Source of the DNA: an uncultured Oscillibacter sp.
GTDB taxonomy: Bacteria; Bacillota; Clostridia; Oscillospirales; Oscillospiraceae
Direction of reading: 5' to 3'
NCBI GenBank assembly: GCA_934574045.1
Contig: CAKTMK010000030.1
Span: 1 to 29,566, forward strand
DNA length: 29,566 bases
Shown: positions 23,261-29,566 of the stretch, piece after piece
How positions within the stretch are numbered: position 1 is the stretch's first letter
Layout: each line of letters begins with the position of its first letter
Translations under genes and position numbers: made by a program
The notes under the pieces: generated by a model
The model's database searches: none
What the model was told of the DNA's origin: nothing
Seen by the model: only the letters and a program-made list of their open reading frames with translations

Positions 23261-24795
23261 GCCTTCACCTCATCTCTCTTGGCGCCGGCCATGTAGAGGC
23301 CCAGCTCCTCCTGGGTGGTGGTCTTGGGGTCCAGCTCGCCCACGATCTCGCCCTCGTACATCACAAGGATGCGGTCGGGAACGTCCATGACCTCGTCCAG
23401 CTCCAGACTGACCAGCAGAACGGCCTTTCCGGCGTCCCGCTGGGCCACGAGCTGACGGTGGATGTACTCGATTGCGCCCACATCCAGTCCGCGGGTAGGC
23501 TGCACCGCCACCAGCAGCTCCGGGTCCTTGTCGATCTCCCGGGCCACGATGGCCTTCTGCTGGTTGCCGCCGGACATGCTCCGAGCAATGGTGATGGGGC
23601 CTTGTCCGCTGCGCACGTCATACTGCTCGATGAGCTTTCCGGCGTACTGGCGGATGTTCTTGCGGCGCAGGAAGCCCGCGCCGTTGGTGAACTCCGGCTC
23701 GAAGTAGCGCTGGAGCACCATGTTGTCCTCCAGCGAATAGTCCAGCACCAGACCGTGCTTGTGCCGGTCCTCGGGAATGTGGCTCATGCCCATGGTGCTG
23801 CGCTGGCGGATGGACGCGTGGGTGATGTCCTTGCCGCACAGGGTCACCGTGCCGGAGGACAGCGGCTCCAGACCCGTCAGCCCGTAGACAAACTCGGTCT
23901 GGCCGTTGCCGTCGATACCGGCAAGGCAGACGATCTCGCCCCGGCGGACCTTGAGAGAGACGTTTTTCACCGCGTTGTTCTTGTGCATCTTGGAGGCCAT
24001 GGTCATGTTCTTGACTTCCAGGACCACCTCGCCCGGCTCCATTGGCTTTTTCTCCACATGGAAATTGACGCTGCGGCCCACCATCATGGCGGACAGCTCC
24101 TCCATGGTGGTATTGGCGGTCTCCACAGTGCCGATGTACTTACCCTTGCGCAGGACGGAGCAGCGGTCCGCCACCGCCATGATCTCCGCCAGCTTGTGGG
24201 AGATGAAGAGGATGGACTTGCCCTCGGCGGCCAGATTGCGCATGATCTGCATCAGCTCGTCGATCTCCTGCGGGGTCAGGACGGCGGTGGGCTCGTCGAA
24301 GATCAGGATCTCGTTGTCGCGGTAGAGCATTTTCAGGATCTCCGTGCGCTGCTGCATGCCCACCGTGATGTCCTCGATCAGCGCGTCCGGATCCACGTGC
24401 AGCCCGTACTTTTCGCTCAGGGCCAGCACCTTTTCCCGGGCTTCCTTCTTCTGCAAAAAGCCGTGCTTCGTCGGCTCCACGCCCATGATGATGTTGTCCA
24501 GCACGGTGAAGCACTCCACCAGCTTGAAGTGCTGGTGGACCATGCCGATACCGAGGTCGTTGGCGTCGTTGGGGTCCTTGATCTGGACGGGCAGGCCGTC
24601 CTTTCTGATCTCGCCCTCCTCCGGCTGGTAAAGGCCGAACAGAACGCTCATCAGCGTGGACTTGCCCGCGCCGTTTTCGCCCAGCAGCGCGTGGATCTCT
24701 CCCTTTTTCAGTTGCAGGGTGATGTCGTCGTTGGCGATAATGCCTGGGAATCTCTTGGTGATATGCAGCATTTCAATGGCATACGGAGTTTCCAA
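23257..24795 (-). CDS. Nucleoside ABC transporter, double ATPase (NupO-like)
   Basis: This is a fused double ATP-binding protein of the sugar/nucleoside importer class (512 aa). Domain 1: Walker A GENGAGKS (39-46), Q-loop MVHQHFKLV, Walker B ILIFDEPTAVLTPQE. Its signature (ITVGMQQRTEI) is degenerate. Domain 2: a degenerate Walker A (GIDGNGQTE), signature MSGGNQQK, and a Walker B region LLVAVQPTRGLDVGA. That asymmetric pattern is normal for NupO/RbsA-type proteins. The start is a TTG at 24795 with GGAGGG 9 nt upstream. It is first in the operon, behind its own promoter and a structured leader; the BMP lipoprotein gene upstream ends in a separate terminator. Confidence 0.94.
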   Translation of the reverse strand: METPYAIEMLHITKRFPGIIANDDITLQLKKGEIHALLGENGAGKSTLMSVLFGLYQPEEGEIRKDGLPVQIKDPNDANDLGIGMVHQHFKLVECFTVLDNIIMGVEPTKHGFLQKKEAREKVLALSEKYGLHVDPDALIEDITVGMQQRTEILKMLYRDNEILIFDEPTAVLTPQEIDELMQIMRNLAAEGKSILFISHKLAEIMAVADRCSVLRKGKYIGTVETANTTMEELSAMMVGRSVNFHVEKKPMEPGEVVLEVKNMTMASKMHKNNAVKNVSLKVRRGEIVCLAGIDGNGQTEFVYGLTGLEPLSSGTVTLCGKDITHASIRQRSTMGMSHIPEDRHKHGLVLDYSLEDNMVLQRYFEPEFTNGAGFLRRKNIRQYAGKLIEQYDVRSGQGPITIARSMSGGNQQKAIVAREIDKDPELLVAVQPTRGLDVGAIEYIHRQLVAQRDAGKAVLLVSLELDEVMDVPDRILVMYEGEIVGELDPKTTTQEELGLYMAGAKRDEVKA

Positions 24796-24835
24796 GTCAA
24801 ACCGCCCTCCTTCCGTTTTATGGTTCTCCGCGAGG

Positions 24836-24880
24836 GTCCTCAGGGACAGAAACCGCTGTTTCTGTATCGGCCCGGAGGAC
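24836..24880 (-). promoter_or_regulatory. Nested-hairpin leader of the nucleoside ABC operon
   Basis: Outer arms GTCCTC (24836-24841) and GAGGAC (24875-24880) enclose a perfect inner repeat ACAGAAA (24846-24852) and TTTCTGT (24859-24865) with a 6-nt loop. An alternative pairing exists: CCGCTGT (24853-24859) with ACAGCGG (near 24880-24886). The competing folds suggest a switch or protein-binding site. It lies in the transcribed leader. It does not match the purine riboswitch core. Confidence 0.55.
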
Positions 24881-24909
24881 AGCGGTCCGGCGAGTCGATG
24901 ATTAGTTCC

Positions 24910-24938
24910 AGTATACTATATCTCTTTTGAAAAGCCAA
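24910..24938 (-). promoter_or_regulatory. Promoter of the nucleoside ABC operon
   Basis: TTGGCT (24933-24938), 17-nt spacer, TATACT (24910-24915) on the minus strand, in an AT-rich block. The leader to the TTG start is about 110 nt. Confidence 0.78.
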
Positions 24939-24983
24939 GATTTTTTAGCGAAAAAGACGAACTTTTTGAGTCGCCTGGAAGAA

Positions 24984-25015
24984 AGAGGGAGACGGGCGGA
25001 AGCCCGTCTCCCTCT
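24984..25015 (-). terminator. Terminator of the BMP lipoprotein gene
   Basis: A 14-bp perfect stem (24984-24997 with 25002-25015) with a 4-nt loop is followed on the minus strand by TTTCTTCC. A second 8-bp palindrome (25017-25034) lies between it and the stop codon. Confidence 0.85.
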
Positions 25016-25047
25016 GCGCGTAATAGATTACGCGGATCGTCTCCGGA

Positions 25048-26331
25048 TCAGCCCTTGAGCTGGCCCTGAGCGTCCACAGTGATGACCGTGGCAAAGTCCT
25101 CGGGGGACTTGCTGATGTCGTTGGAAACGGTCAGCTTGCCGTCGAACATATCCTTGACCATGGCCTTGTAGTCGTCCTGCGTGAAGGCGCCGTCAGCCCA
25201 CTGGGTGGACTCCATGGGGATCTGGACGTAGTTGGCCTCGGGATCGTCGCCGGAGACAAGGCCCAGCGTGGCGATCTGGCCCACGTACTTATCCCAGTTG
25301 CCGTTGACGATCACGTCGGTCAGGGTGTCGTAGGTGGTGGGATACAGGCCCTTCATGGCGGAGGTGATGGTCAGGGACTTGAAGCTGTCCACGGTGGCGG
25401 CGTCCGCGCCCTCGCCGGCGGCGTAGGCGGCGATCACGCCGGCCTGGTCGGTATCCACGCCGATGACCTTGCCGTCGACCTTCTTGGCAGCGTCCACAGC
25501 GGAGGTGTAGATGCCGCCGCCGCAGGCGAACACAGCCTCGGTGCCGCCGGCGTACCAGGTATCCATGGCGGCGGTGATGTCAGCGTCGCCGTAGAACTGG
25601 CCGCCGTACACATACTTCAGGGACACGTCGGTCAGGCCCATGTCGGCCGCAGCGGCGTCAACACCCTGCACGAAGCCGTAGCCATAGCGGACGACGGCGG
25701 GAACGGCCATGCCGCCCAGGAAGCCCAGGTTCTTATAACCCAGCTTCACCGCAGCGTAGCCGGCCATGTAGCCGCACAGCTCTTCCTGATACACGGCGCA
25801 GTACACGTTGCTCATGTCCACGTACTTGTTCAGGTCCCAGTTGTCGGGATTGTAGTCATACTGCTCGCCGGCAGCGTTGACGCCGGCTTCCAGCAGGTCG
25901 CCCTTGGCCACGTCCAGCGCGATGAACTTCACGTCGGGGAACTCGGGAGCGGCCTCCACGATGGCGCCGCCGAAGGCGTAGCCGGGCATCACGATGACGT
26001 TGTAGCCCTCGTCAACAGCCTTCTCGATCATGGCCACGCGGTCGGCGGTGTTGTCGCCGGCGGGCTTGAAGTAGTTGAAGGACACGCCGTTGTCCTCGCA
26101 GAACGCCTTGCAGGCCTCGTAAGTAGTCTGGTTGAAGGACTGGTCGGTGATGTCGCCGTAGTCCGTAATCATGGCCACCTGATAATCGGCGGCGGCCGCC
26201 GCGCTGCCGGACGCAGCCGCGGAACCGGAGGCGCTGCCGGAGGAGGCCGCGGGCGCGGAGCTGCTGCCGCCGCAGGCGGCCAGAGACGCGGTCATGACCA
26301 GAGCAAGAGCCAGAGCAAGAAACTTCTTCAT
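25048..26331 (-). CDS. BMP family nucleoside-binding lipoprotein
   Basis: This is the substrate-binding lipoprotein of the Bmp/Med/PnrA family, which captures purine nucleosides outside the membrane for ABC import. It has a signal peptide with lipobox LAAC (Cys20) and a Ser/Ala-rich linker (about 22-48). The family core follows: VAMITDYGDITDQSFNQTTYEAC, GYNVIVMPGYAFGGAIVEAAPEFPDVKFIALD, NLGFLGGMAVPAVVRYGYGFVQGV and VFACGGGIYTSAVDAAKKVDGKVIGVDTDQ. The length of 427 aa is at the long end. The ATG follows GAAGG at about 11 nt. It has its own strong promoter and a terminator before the ATPase gene, allowing higher expression than the membrane parts, as expected for a binding protein. Confidence 0.95.
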   Translation of the reverse strand: MKKFLALALALVMTASLAACGGSSSAPAASSGSASGSAAASGSAAAAADYQVAMITDYGDITDQSFNQTTYEACKAFCEDNGVSFNYFKPAGDNTADRVAMIEKAVDEGYNVIVMPGYAFGGAIVEAAPEFPDVKFIALDVAKGDLLEAGVNAAGEQYDYNPDNWDLNKYVDMSNVYCAVYQEELCGYMAGYAAVKLGYKNLGFLGGMAVPAVVRYGYGFVQGVDAAAADMGLTDVSLKYVYGGQFYGDADITAAMDTWYAGGTEAVFACGGGIYTSAVDAAKKVDGKVIGVDTDQAGVIAAYAAGEGADAATVDSFKSLTITSAMKGLYPTTYDTLTDVIVNGNWDKYVGQIATLGLVSGDDPEANYVQIPMESTQWADGAFTQDDYKAMVKDMFDGKLTVSNDISKSPEDFATVITVDAQGQLKG

Positions 26332-26404
26332 CTGAAATCAAACCTTCTTTCAAAATTTTGGCCTGAGCGGTGGAAAAACACCACTCAAAAACGGCACGTA
26401 AGCC

Positions 26405-26433
26405 ATTATACCAATTCTTTGCAAGGATTTCAA
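26405..26433 (-). promoter_or_regulatory. Strong promoter of the BMP lipoprotein gene
   Basis: TTGAAA (26428-26433), 17-nt spacer, TATAAT (26405-26410), plus an extended -10 TGG directly before it. The leader contains a weak hairpin around GGTG/CACC without a T-run. Confidence 0.9.
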
Positions 26434-26483
26434 CAAAAATTAAAATTGTTTTTCCGTTTTATTCCTGAGTGGGACCGTTCCGC

Positions 26484-27200
26484 TCACTTTTTCGCCATTT
26501 CCACGGCAGTGTCCAGCGCGATCTCCATCATCTGTGTGAAGCTGGTCTGGCGCTGATCGGCGGGCAGGCCCTCGCCGGTAACGATGCTGTCGGACACGGT
26601 GCAGATGGTCAGGGCGCGCTTTCCGGCCTCCAGCGCGTTCCAATACAGCGCGGCGGACTCCATCTCCACCGCCACAACGCCGTAATCGGCCCACTTCAGG
26701 GAGTCGTTGGCCTTGTTGTAGAAGATGTCGCTGGAGAAGAAGCTGCCCACGACCCAGCTTGCGCCGGACTTGCGGGCCACGTTCACCGCCGTCTCCAGCA
26801 GCTCATAGTTGGCCACGGGCGCAAGGGTGCCGCCCAGACCGAACTGGTGGGCGTAATTGGAGTCGGTGCAGGCCGCCTGACCCAGCACCACGTCCCGCAG
26901 GTGGAGCTTGTCGGTGATGGCGCCCGCGGAGCCGACGCGGATGATGTTGTCCACGTCGTAGAAGTGGAACAGCTCGTGAGAGTAGATGCCGATGGCGGGC
27001 ATACCCATGCCGGAGGCCATGACGGACACCGGCGTGTCCTTGTAAAGGCCGGTATAGCCCTGCACGCCGCGGACGTTGTTCACCAGCTTGGCGTCCTTGA
27101 GGAAGTTCTCCGCGATGTACTTGGCCCGCAGGGGATCGCCGGGCATCAGTACGGTCTTTGCGAAATCGCCTTTTTCTGCGCTGTTGTGGGGAGTGGACAT
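26484..27200 (-). CDS. deoD: Purine-nucleoside phosphorylase, DeoD type
   Basis: DeoD cleaves purine ribo- and deoxyribonucleosides with phosphate to give base plus (deoxy)ribose-1-phosphate. The 238-aa sequence matches the hexameric family: MSTPHNSAEKGDFAKTVLMPGDPLRAKYIAENFL, the phosphate-site SGMGMPAIGIYSHELFHFYDVDNIIRVGSAG, VVAVEMESAALYWNA (ribose/base contact) and TVSDSIVTGE (catalytic Asp in SD). The ATG follows AAGGAGG at about 6 nt. It lies 88 bp after deoC in the same direction, with only a GC hairpin and no T-run between, so it is likely co-transcribed. Confidence 0.96.
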   Translation of the reverse strand: MSTPHNSAEKGDFAKTVLMPGDPLRAKYIAENFLKDAKLVNNVRGVQGYTGLYKDTPVSVMASGMGMPAIGIYSHELFHFYDVDNIIRVGSAGAITDKLHLRDVVLGQAACTDSNYAHQFGLGGTLAPVANYELLETAVNVARKSGASWVVGSFFSSDIFYNKANDSLKWADYGVVAVEMESAALYWNALEAGKRALTICTVSDSIVTGEGLPADQRQTSFTQMMEIALDTAVEMAKK

Positions 27201-27288
27201 ATGAATACCTCCTTAAAAATTGACAGAGACTGTAAAATCTGATATCTGCCGGAGCGCCCGCTCCGGCGGGGCCGCTTTTCCGGGGCGC

Positions 27289-27945
27289 TTACTTCTCCAG
27301 CGCCTTCACCGCCTTGACCACGCGGGACGTGCCCAGCCGGTCCGCGCCCAGCTCGATGAACGCCTCCGCGTCCTTTAGGCCGGCGATGCCGCCGGCGGCT
27401 TTGATCTTCACGCCGGGGCCGACATGGGCCTTGAACAGGGCCACGTCCTCCCGGGTCGCTCCGCCGCCGCCGAAGCCGGTGGAGGTCTTGATAAAGTCCG
27501 CGCCGGAGGCGGTGACGATCTCGCAGAGCTTGATCTTCTCCTCATCGGTGAGGAAGCAGGTCTCAATGATGACCTTCAGGAGCCTGCCGCGGCAGGCGTC
27601 CTTCACCGCCTTGATCTCGGAGAGCAGCGCGTCCCACTTCTTGTCCTTCACCCAGCCGATGTTAATAACCATGTCGATCTCGTCCGCGCCGTTTTCCACC
27701 GCGTCGGACGCCTCAAAGCACTTCGTTTTGGTGGTGGAATAGCCGTTGGGGAAGCCGATCACCGTGCAGATGGGCAGCTTTCCGGCCACGTACTCCGCTG
27801 CCTGCGCCACATAGCTGGCCGGGATGCACACGCTGGCGCAGCCGTACTTCATGCCGTCGTCGCACAGGGCGCGGATCTCGTCCCATGTGGCCGTCTGGGC
27901 CAGAAGCGTATGGTCGCAGCGAGACAAAATATCTTTCAGTTCCAT
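27289..27945 (-). CDS. deoC: Deoxyribose-phosphate aldolase
   Basis: DeoC splits 2-deoxyribose-5-phosphate into acetaldehyde and glyceraldehyde-3-phosphate, feeding deoxynucleoside carbon to glycolysis. Catalytic residues are in place: Asp91 in ADEIDMVINIG, the Schiff-base Lys153 in DFIKTSTGFGGGGAT, and Lys182 in VKIKAAGGI (equivalents of E. coli D102, K167 and K201). The 218-aa length is typical. The frame extends to 28167; the ATG at 27945 has AAAGGAG at about 9 nt and gives the usual MELKDILSRCDHTLL. No deoB (phosphopentomutase) is seen in the window, so ribose-1-phosphate isomerisation must be encoded elsewhere. Confidence 0.96.
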   Translation of the reverse strand: MELKDILSRCDHTLLAQTATWDEIRALCDDGMKYGCASVCIPASYVAQAAEYVAGKLPICTVIGFPNGYSTTKTKCFEASDAVENGADEIDMVINIGWVKDKKWDALLSEIKAVKDACRGRLLKVIIETCFLTDEEKIKLCEIVTASGADFIKTSTGFGGGGATREDVALFKAHVGPGVKIKAAGGIAGLKDAEAFIELGADRLGTSRVVKAVKALEK

Positions 27946-28035
27946 TTCAGTTCGCTCCTTTATATTCATCTCCGGCCCCCGCCGCGGGGGTGCTCGGGGG
28001 CGGAGCGGCGGACCTCGGCGCCGCCGGTGCAGACC

Positions 28036-28064
28036 ATTGTACCATCTTTTTTCCAGCCTGTCCA
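28036..28064 (-). promoter_or_regulatory. Promoter of deoC-deoD
   Basis: TGGACA (28059-28064), 17-nt spacer, TACAAT (28036-28041) on the minus strand. The leader of about 85 nt is very GC-rich, with a CCCCCGC/GCGGGGG hairpin. Confidence 0.75.
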
Positions 28065-28113
28065 CGCCTGAGCGAAATTTGACCGCGGGCGGGCCGTCTT
28101 TTCCCGCGCCGTC

Positions 28114-28142
28114 TTGAAAAACCGGAGGGCGCGTGCTAGAAT
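28114..28142 (+). promoter_or_regulatory. Promoter of the secreted protease gene
   Basis: TTGAAA (28114-28119), 17-nt spacer, TAGAAT (28137-28142). The start codon is 33 bp downstream. The region between this and the divergent deoC promoter is only about 50 bp. Confidence 0.8.
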
Positions 28143-28175
28143 GGAGCCAGTTTTTTGTGGAGGTCAACGTACATT

Positions 28176-29459
28176 ATGAAAAAGAAGCTATTCGCGCTGC
28201 TCCTTGCGGCGGCGCTGACGGTCTGCGCCGTTCCGGCGCAGGCGCTCACCGGCGAGGGCAGCCGCGCCGCCCAGACGCTCTCGGCGCTCAATGTGGTACG
28301 GGGCGCGTACAATGTGAACGATCCCGCCACCCGGGCGCAGGCCGCCGTGATCCTTGTCCGTCTCGCGGGCGCGGAGCAGACCGCCGCCGCGGACATCACG
28401 CGCATCCCGTTCCGGGATGTGCCGGCCTACGCGGTCCAGCCCGTGCGGTATGCCTACGGTCAGGGCTGGCTCACCGGCGTCACCGGCGATGTTTTCGGCG
28501 CGTCCGAGGCCATCTCCACCCAGTCCTACTGCGCGGCGCTGGGCCGGATGCTGGGCTACACCACCGACGACTTTTCCTATGAAAACGCCGTTTCCTTTGC
28601 CCGGCACATGGCCCTCACCTCCCGGGACTACGGCGAGACGCTGACCCGCGGGGACCTCTTTGAGCTGACCGCCGGGGCGCTGTACGCCCGGTATAAGGAC
28701 GGCGGCAGCACCGTGCTGGAGCATCTGTGCGCCGTCTCCCCCGCCGCCGCGGCGGGCGCGGAGCGTCTGGGCCTGAACGACCCGGAGCTGACGATCCGTC
28801 AGGCGGCGGACCGGTTCACCGCCGCCGTGTTCCAGCTTACCACCTTTGAAGATGCCAGCGGCTTTGACCCCGACGAGCCGGACGGTACCGCCAGCGGCTT
28901 CTTTATCACCCGGGACGGGCTGGCCGTCACCAATTACCACGCCATCGACGGCTGCTCCGCCGCCTATGCCACGCTGGTCAGCGGCGAGCGCTACCCCATT
29001 GAAACGGTCGTGTACTACGACGCGGGGATCGACATCGCGGTGCTGCGGGTGAGCCGGACCGGGATGGACGGCGTAAAGACCCCGGGCTTTGTCTGGCTGG
29101 ACACCGCCGCGCGGGACACCCTGCGGGTGGGCGACGTGGTATACACCATCGGCAGCCCGCTGGGACTGGGACTGGCCGTCTCCTCCGGCGTCATCAGCGA
29201 CACCAGCCGGGTGGTGGACCGGTACGACGCGCCGTGCATCATGTCCACGGCGGATATCTCCCGCGGCTCCAGCGGCGGCGCGCTGCTCAACGAGTACGGG
29301 CAGGCCATCGGCGTCACCTCCGGCGCGTTCACCTACGGCAACAATATGTATCTGGCCGTGGCCATCGACCCCGTTCTCTCCGCCGACCTGACCGCCGAGG
29401 GCCAGACGATGGCGCAGGTCCGGGAGTACGAGGCCAACCGGGCCAAGGACGCCGCGTAA
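28176..29459 (+). CDS. Secreted S1C (trypsin-like) serine protease with N-terminal SLH region
   Basis: This secreted protein has a signal peptide (1-23, MKKKLFALLLAAALTVCAVPAQA). Residues 36-67 (NPATR-type NVNDPATRAQAAVILVRLAG) and 77-127 (FRDVPAYAVQPVRYAYGQGWLTGVTGDVFGASEAISTQ) look like S-layer-homology repeats, which would tether it to the cell wall. The protease domain (about 236-400) has the full HtrA-like triad: His255 in VTNYHAIDG, Asp286 in GIDIAVLRV, Ser366 in SRGSSGGALLN. No PDZ domain follows. The ATG at 28176 is chosen; the frame opens at 28155, which would place residues before the signal peptide. GGAGG is about 12 nt upstream, a long spacing. It is likely a surface quality-control or housekeeping protease; a target is not evident. 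Confidence 0.9.
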   Translation: MKKKLFALLLAAALTVCAVPAQALTGEGSRAAQTLSALNVVRGAYNVNDPATRAQAAVILVRLAGAEQTAAADITRIPFRDVPAYAVQPVRYAYGQGWLTGVTGDVFGASEAISTQSYCAALGRMLGYTTDDFSYENAVSFARHMALTSRDYGETLTRGDLFELTAGALYARYKDGGSTVLEHLCAVSPAAAAGAERLGLNDPELTIRQAADRFTAAVFQLTTFEDASGFDPDEPDGTASGFFITRDGLAVTNYHAIDGCSAAYATLVSGERYPIETVVYYDAGIDIAVLRVSRTGMDGVKTPGFVWLDTAARDTLRVGDVVYTIGSPLGLGLAVSSGVISDTSRVVDRYDAPCIMSTADISRGSSGGALLNEYGQAIGVTSGAFTYGNNMYLAVAIDPVLSADLTAEGQTMAQVREYEANRAKDAA

Positions 29460-29479
29460 AAATATCCGCATCACCGCAA

Positions 29480-29516
29480 AAAGCGGGCCGCTCCCAAAGG
29501 GGCGGCCCGCTTTCTC
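29480..29516 (+). terminator. Terminator of the protease gene
   Basis: A 12-bp perfect stem (29480-29491 with 29502-29513), extendable through CCC/GGG in the loop, ends in TTTCT. It begins about 20 bp after the stop. Nothing further is supported between here and the window end. Confidence 0.8.
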
Positions 29517-29566
29517 TGTTCTCAGTCAGAACGGCGGCAAAGGCCCGCCGCAGCGCAGGCGCATTT

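Noticed and set aside
24796..24905. Purine (guanine, adenine or deoxyguanosine) riboswitch before the nucleoside ABC operon
   Set aside because: The conserved loop and junction sequences of that class are absent; only an unassigned hairpin remains.
27201..27288. Terminator between deoC and deoD
   Set aside because: The GCCGGAGC/GCTCCGGC hairpin is not followed by a T-run, so read-through is more likely.

Overview
The window looks like chromosomal core DNA from a high-GC, spore-forming member of the Clostridia. It would fit the Oscillospiraceae (Flavonifractor, Oscillibacter or Lawsonibacter-like bacteria), but this placement is inferred from gene content and base composition, not from a database match. 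The evidence is sporulation genes (ylbJ, yqfC, yqfD), a Firmicutes-style ffs-dnaX-ybaB block, strong GGAGG-type ribosome binding sites, near-consensus sigma-A promoters, many ATGA start/stop overlaps and GC-rich third positions. No phage, IS element, CRISPR array, tRNA or rRNA was seen.

Layout. 1-2700 (minus): an SRP RNA gene with its own strong promoter, then dnaX with an internal 39-bp tandem repeat, ybaB and a terminator. 2700-5910: an HSL-type esterase divergent from an HxxxDG acyltransferase and a zinc-ribbon membrane protein, closed by a bidirectional terminator. 5920-7820 (minus): an NhaC-family transporter behind a complete lysine riboswitch (promoter, aptamer, terminator), so its likely substrate is lysine. 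7837-9730 (minus): three translationally coupled genes, a NUDIX-GNAT fusion, a DUF3783 protein and a DUF523 protein. 9730-11230: an APC amino-acid permease. 11410-12612: a stand-alone mreB. 12640-13900 (minus): two XRE-type regulators sharing a 103-bp near-identical tract, coupled to comF and preceded by paired 17-bp operator-like palindromes. 13935-14843 (minus): ylbJ. 14949-20918 (plus): yqfC-yqfD-phoH-ybeY, two small membrane proteins and recD2. 21090-28064 (minus): a nucleoside uptake and salvage locus (deoC, deoD, BMP lipoprotein, ABC ATPase, two permeases). 28114-29516 (plus): a secreted SLH-trypsin protease.

How the genes work together. The right half forms a pathway: the BMP lipoprotein and ABC transporter import nucleosides, DeoD splits purine (deoxy)nucleosides by phosphorolysis, and DeoC cleaves deoxyribose-5-phosphate to acetaldehyde and glyceraldehyde-3-phosphate. 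The centre carries housekeeping functions: 16S rRNA maturation (YbeY), a PhoH ATPase, DNA repair (RecD2), DNA uptake (ComF), cell shape (MreB) and spore formation. The most informative non-coding elements are the lysine riboswitch, the SRP RNA and an unassigned nested-hairpin leader before the nucleoside ABC operon.
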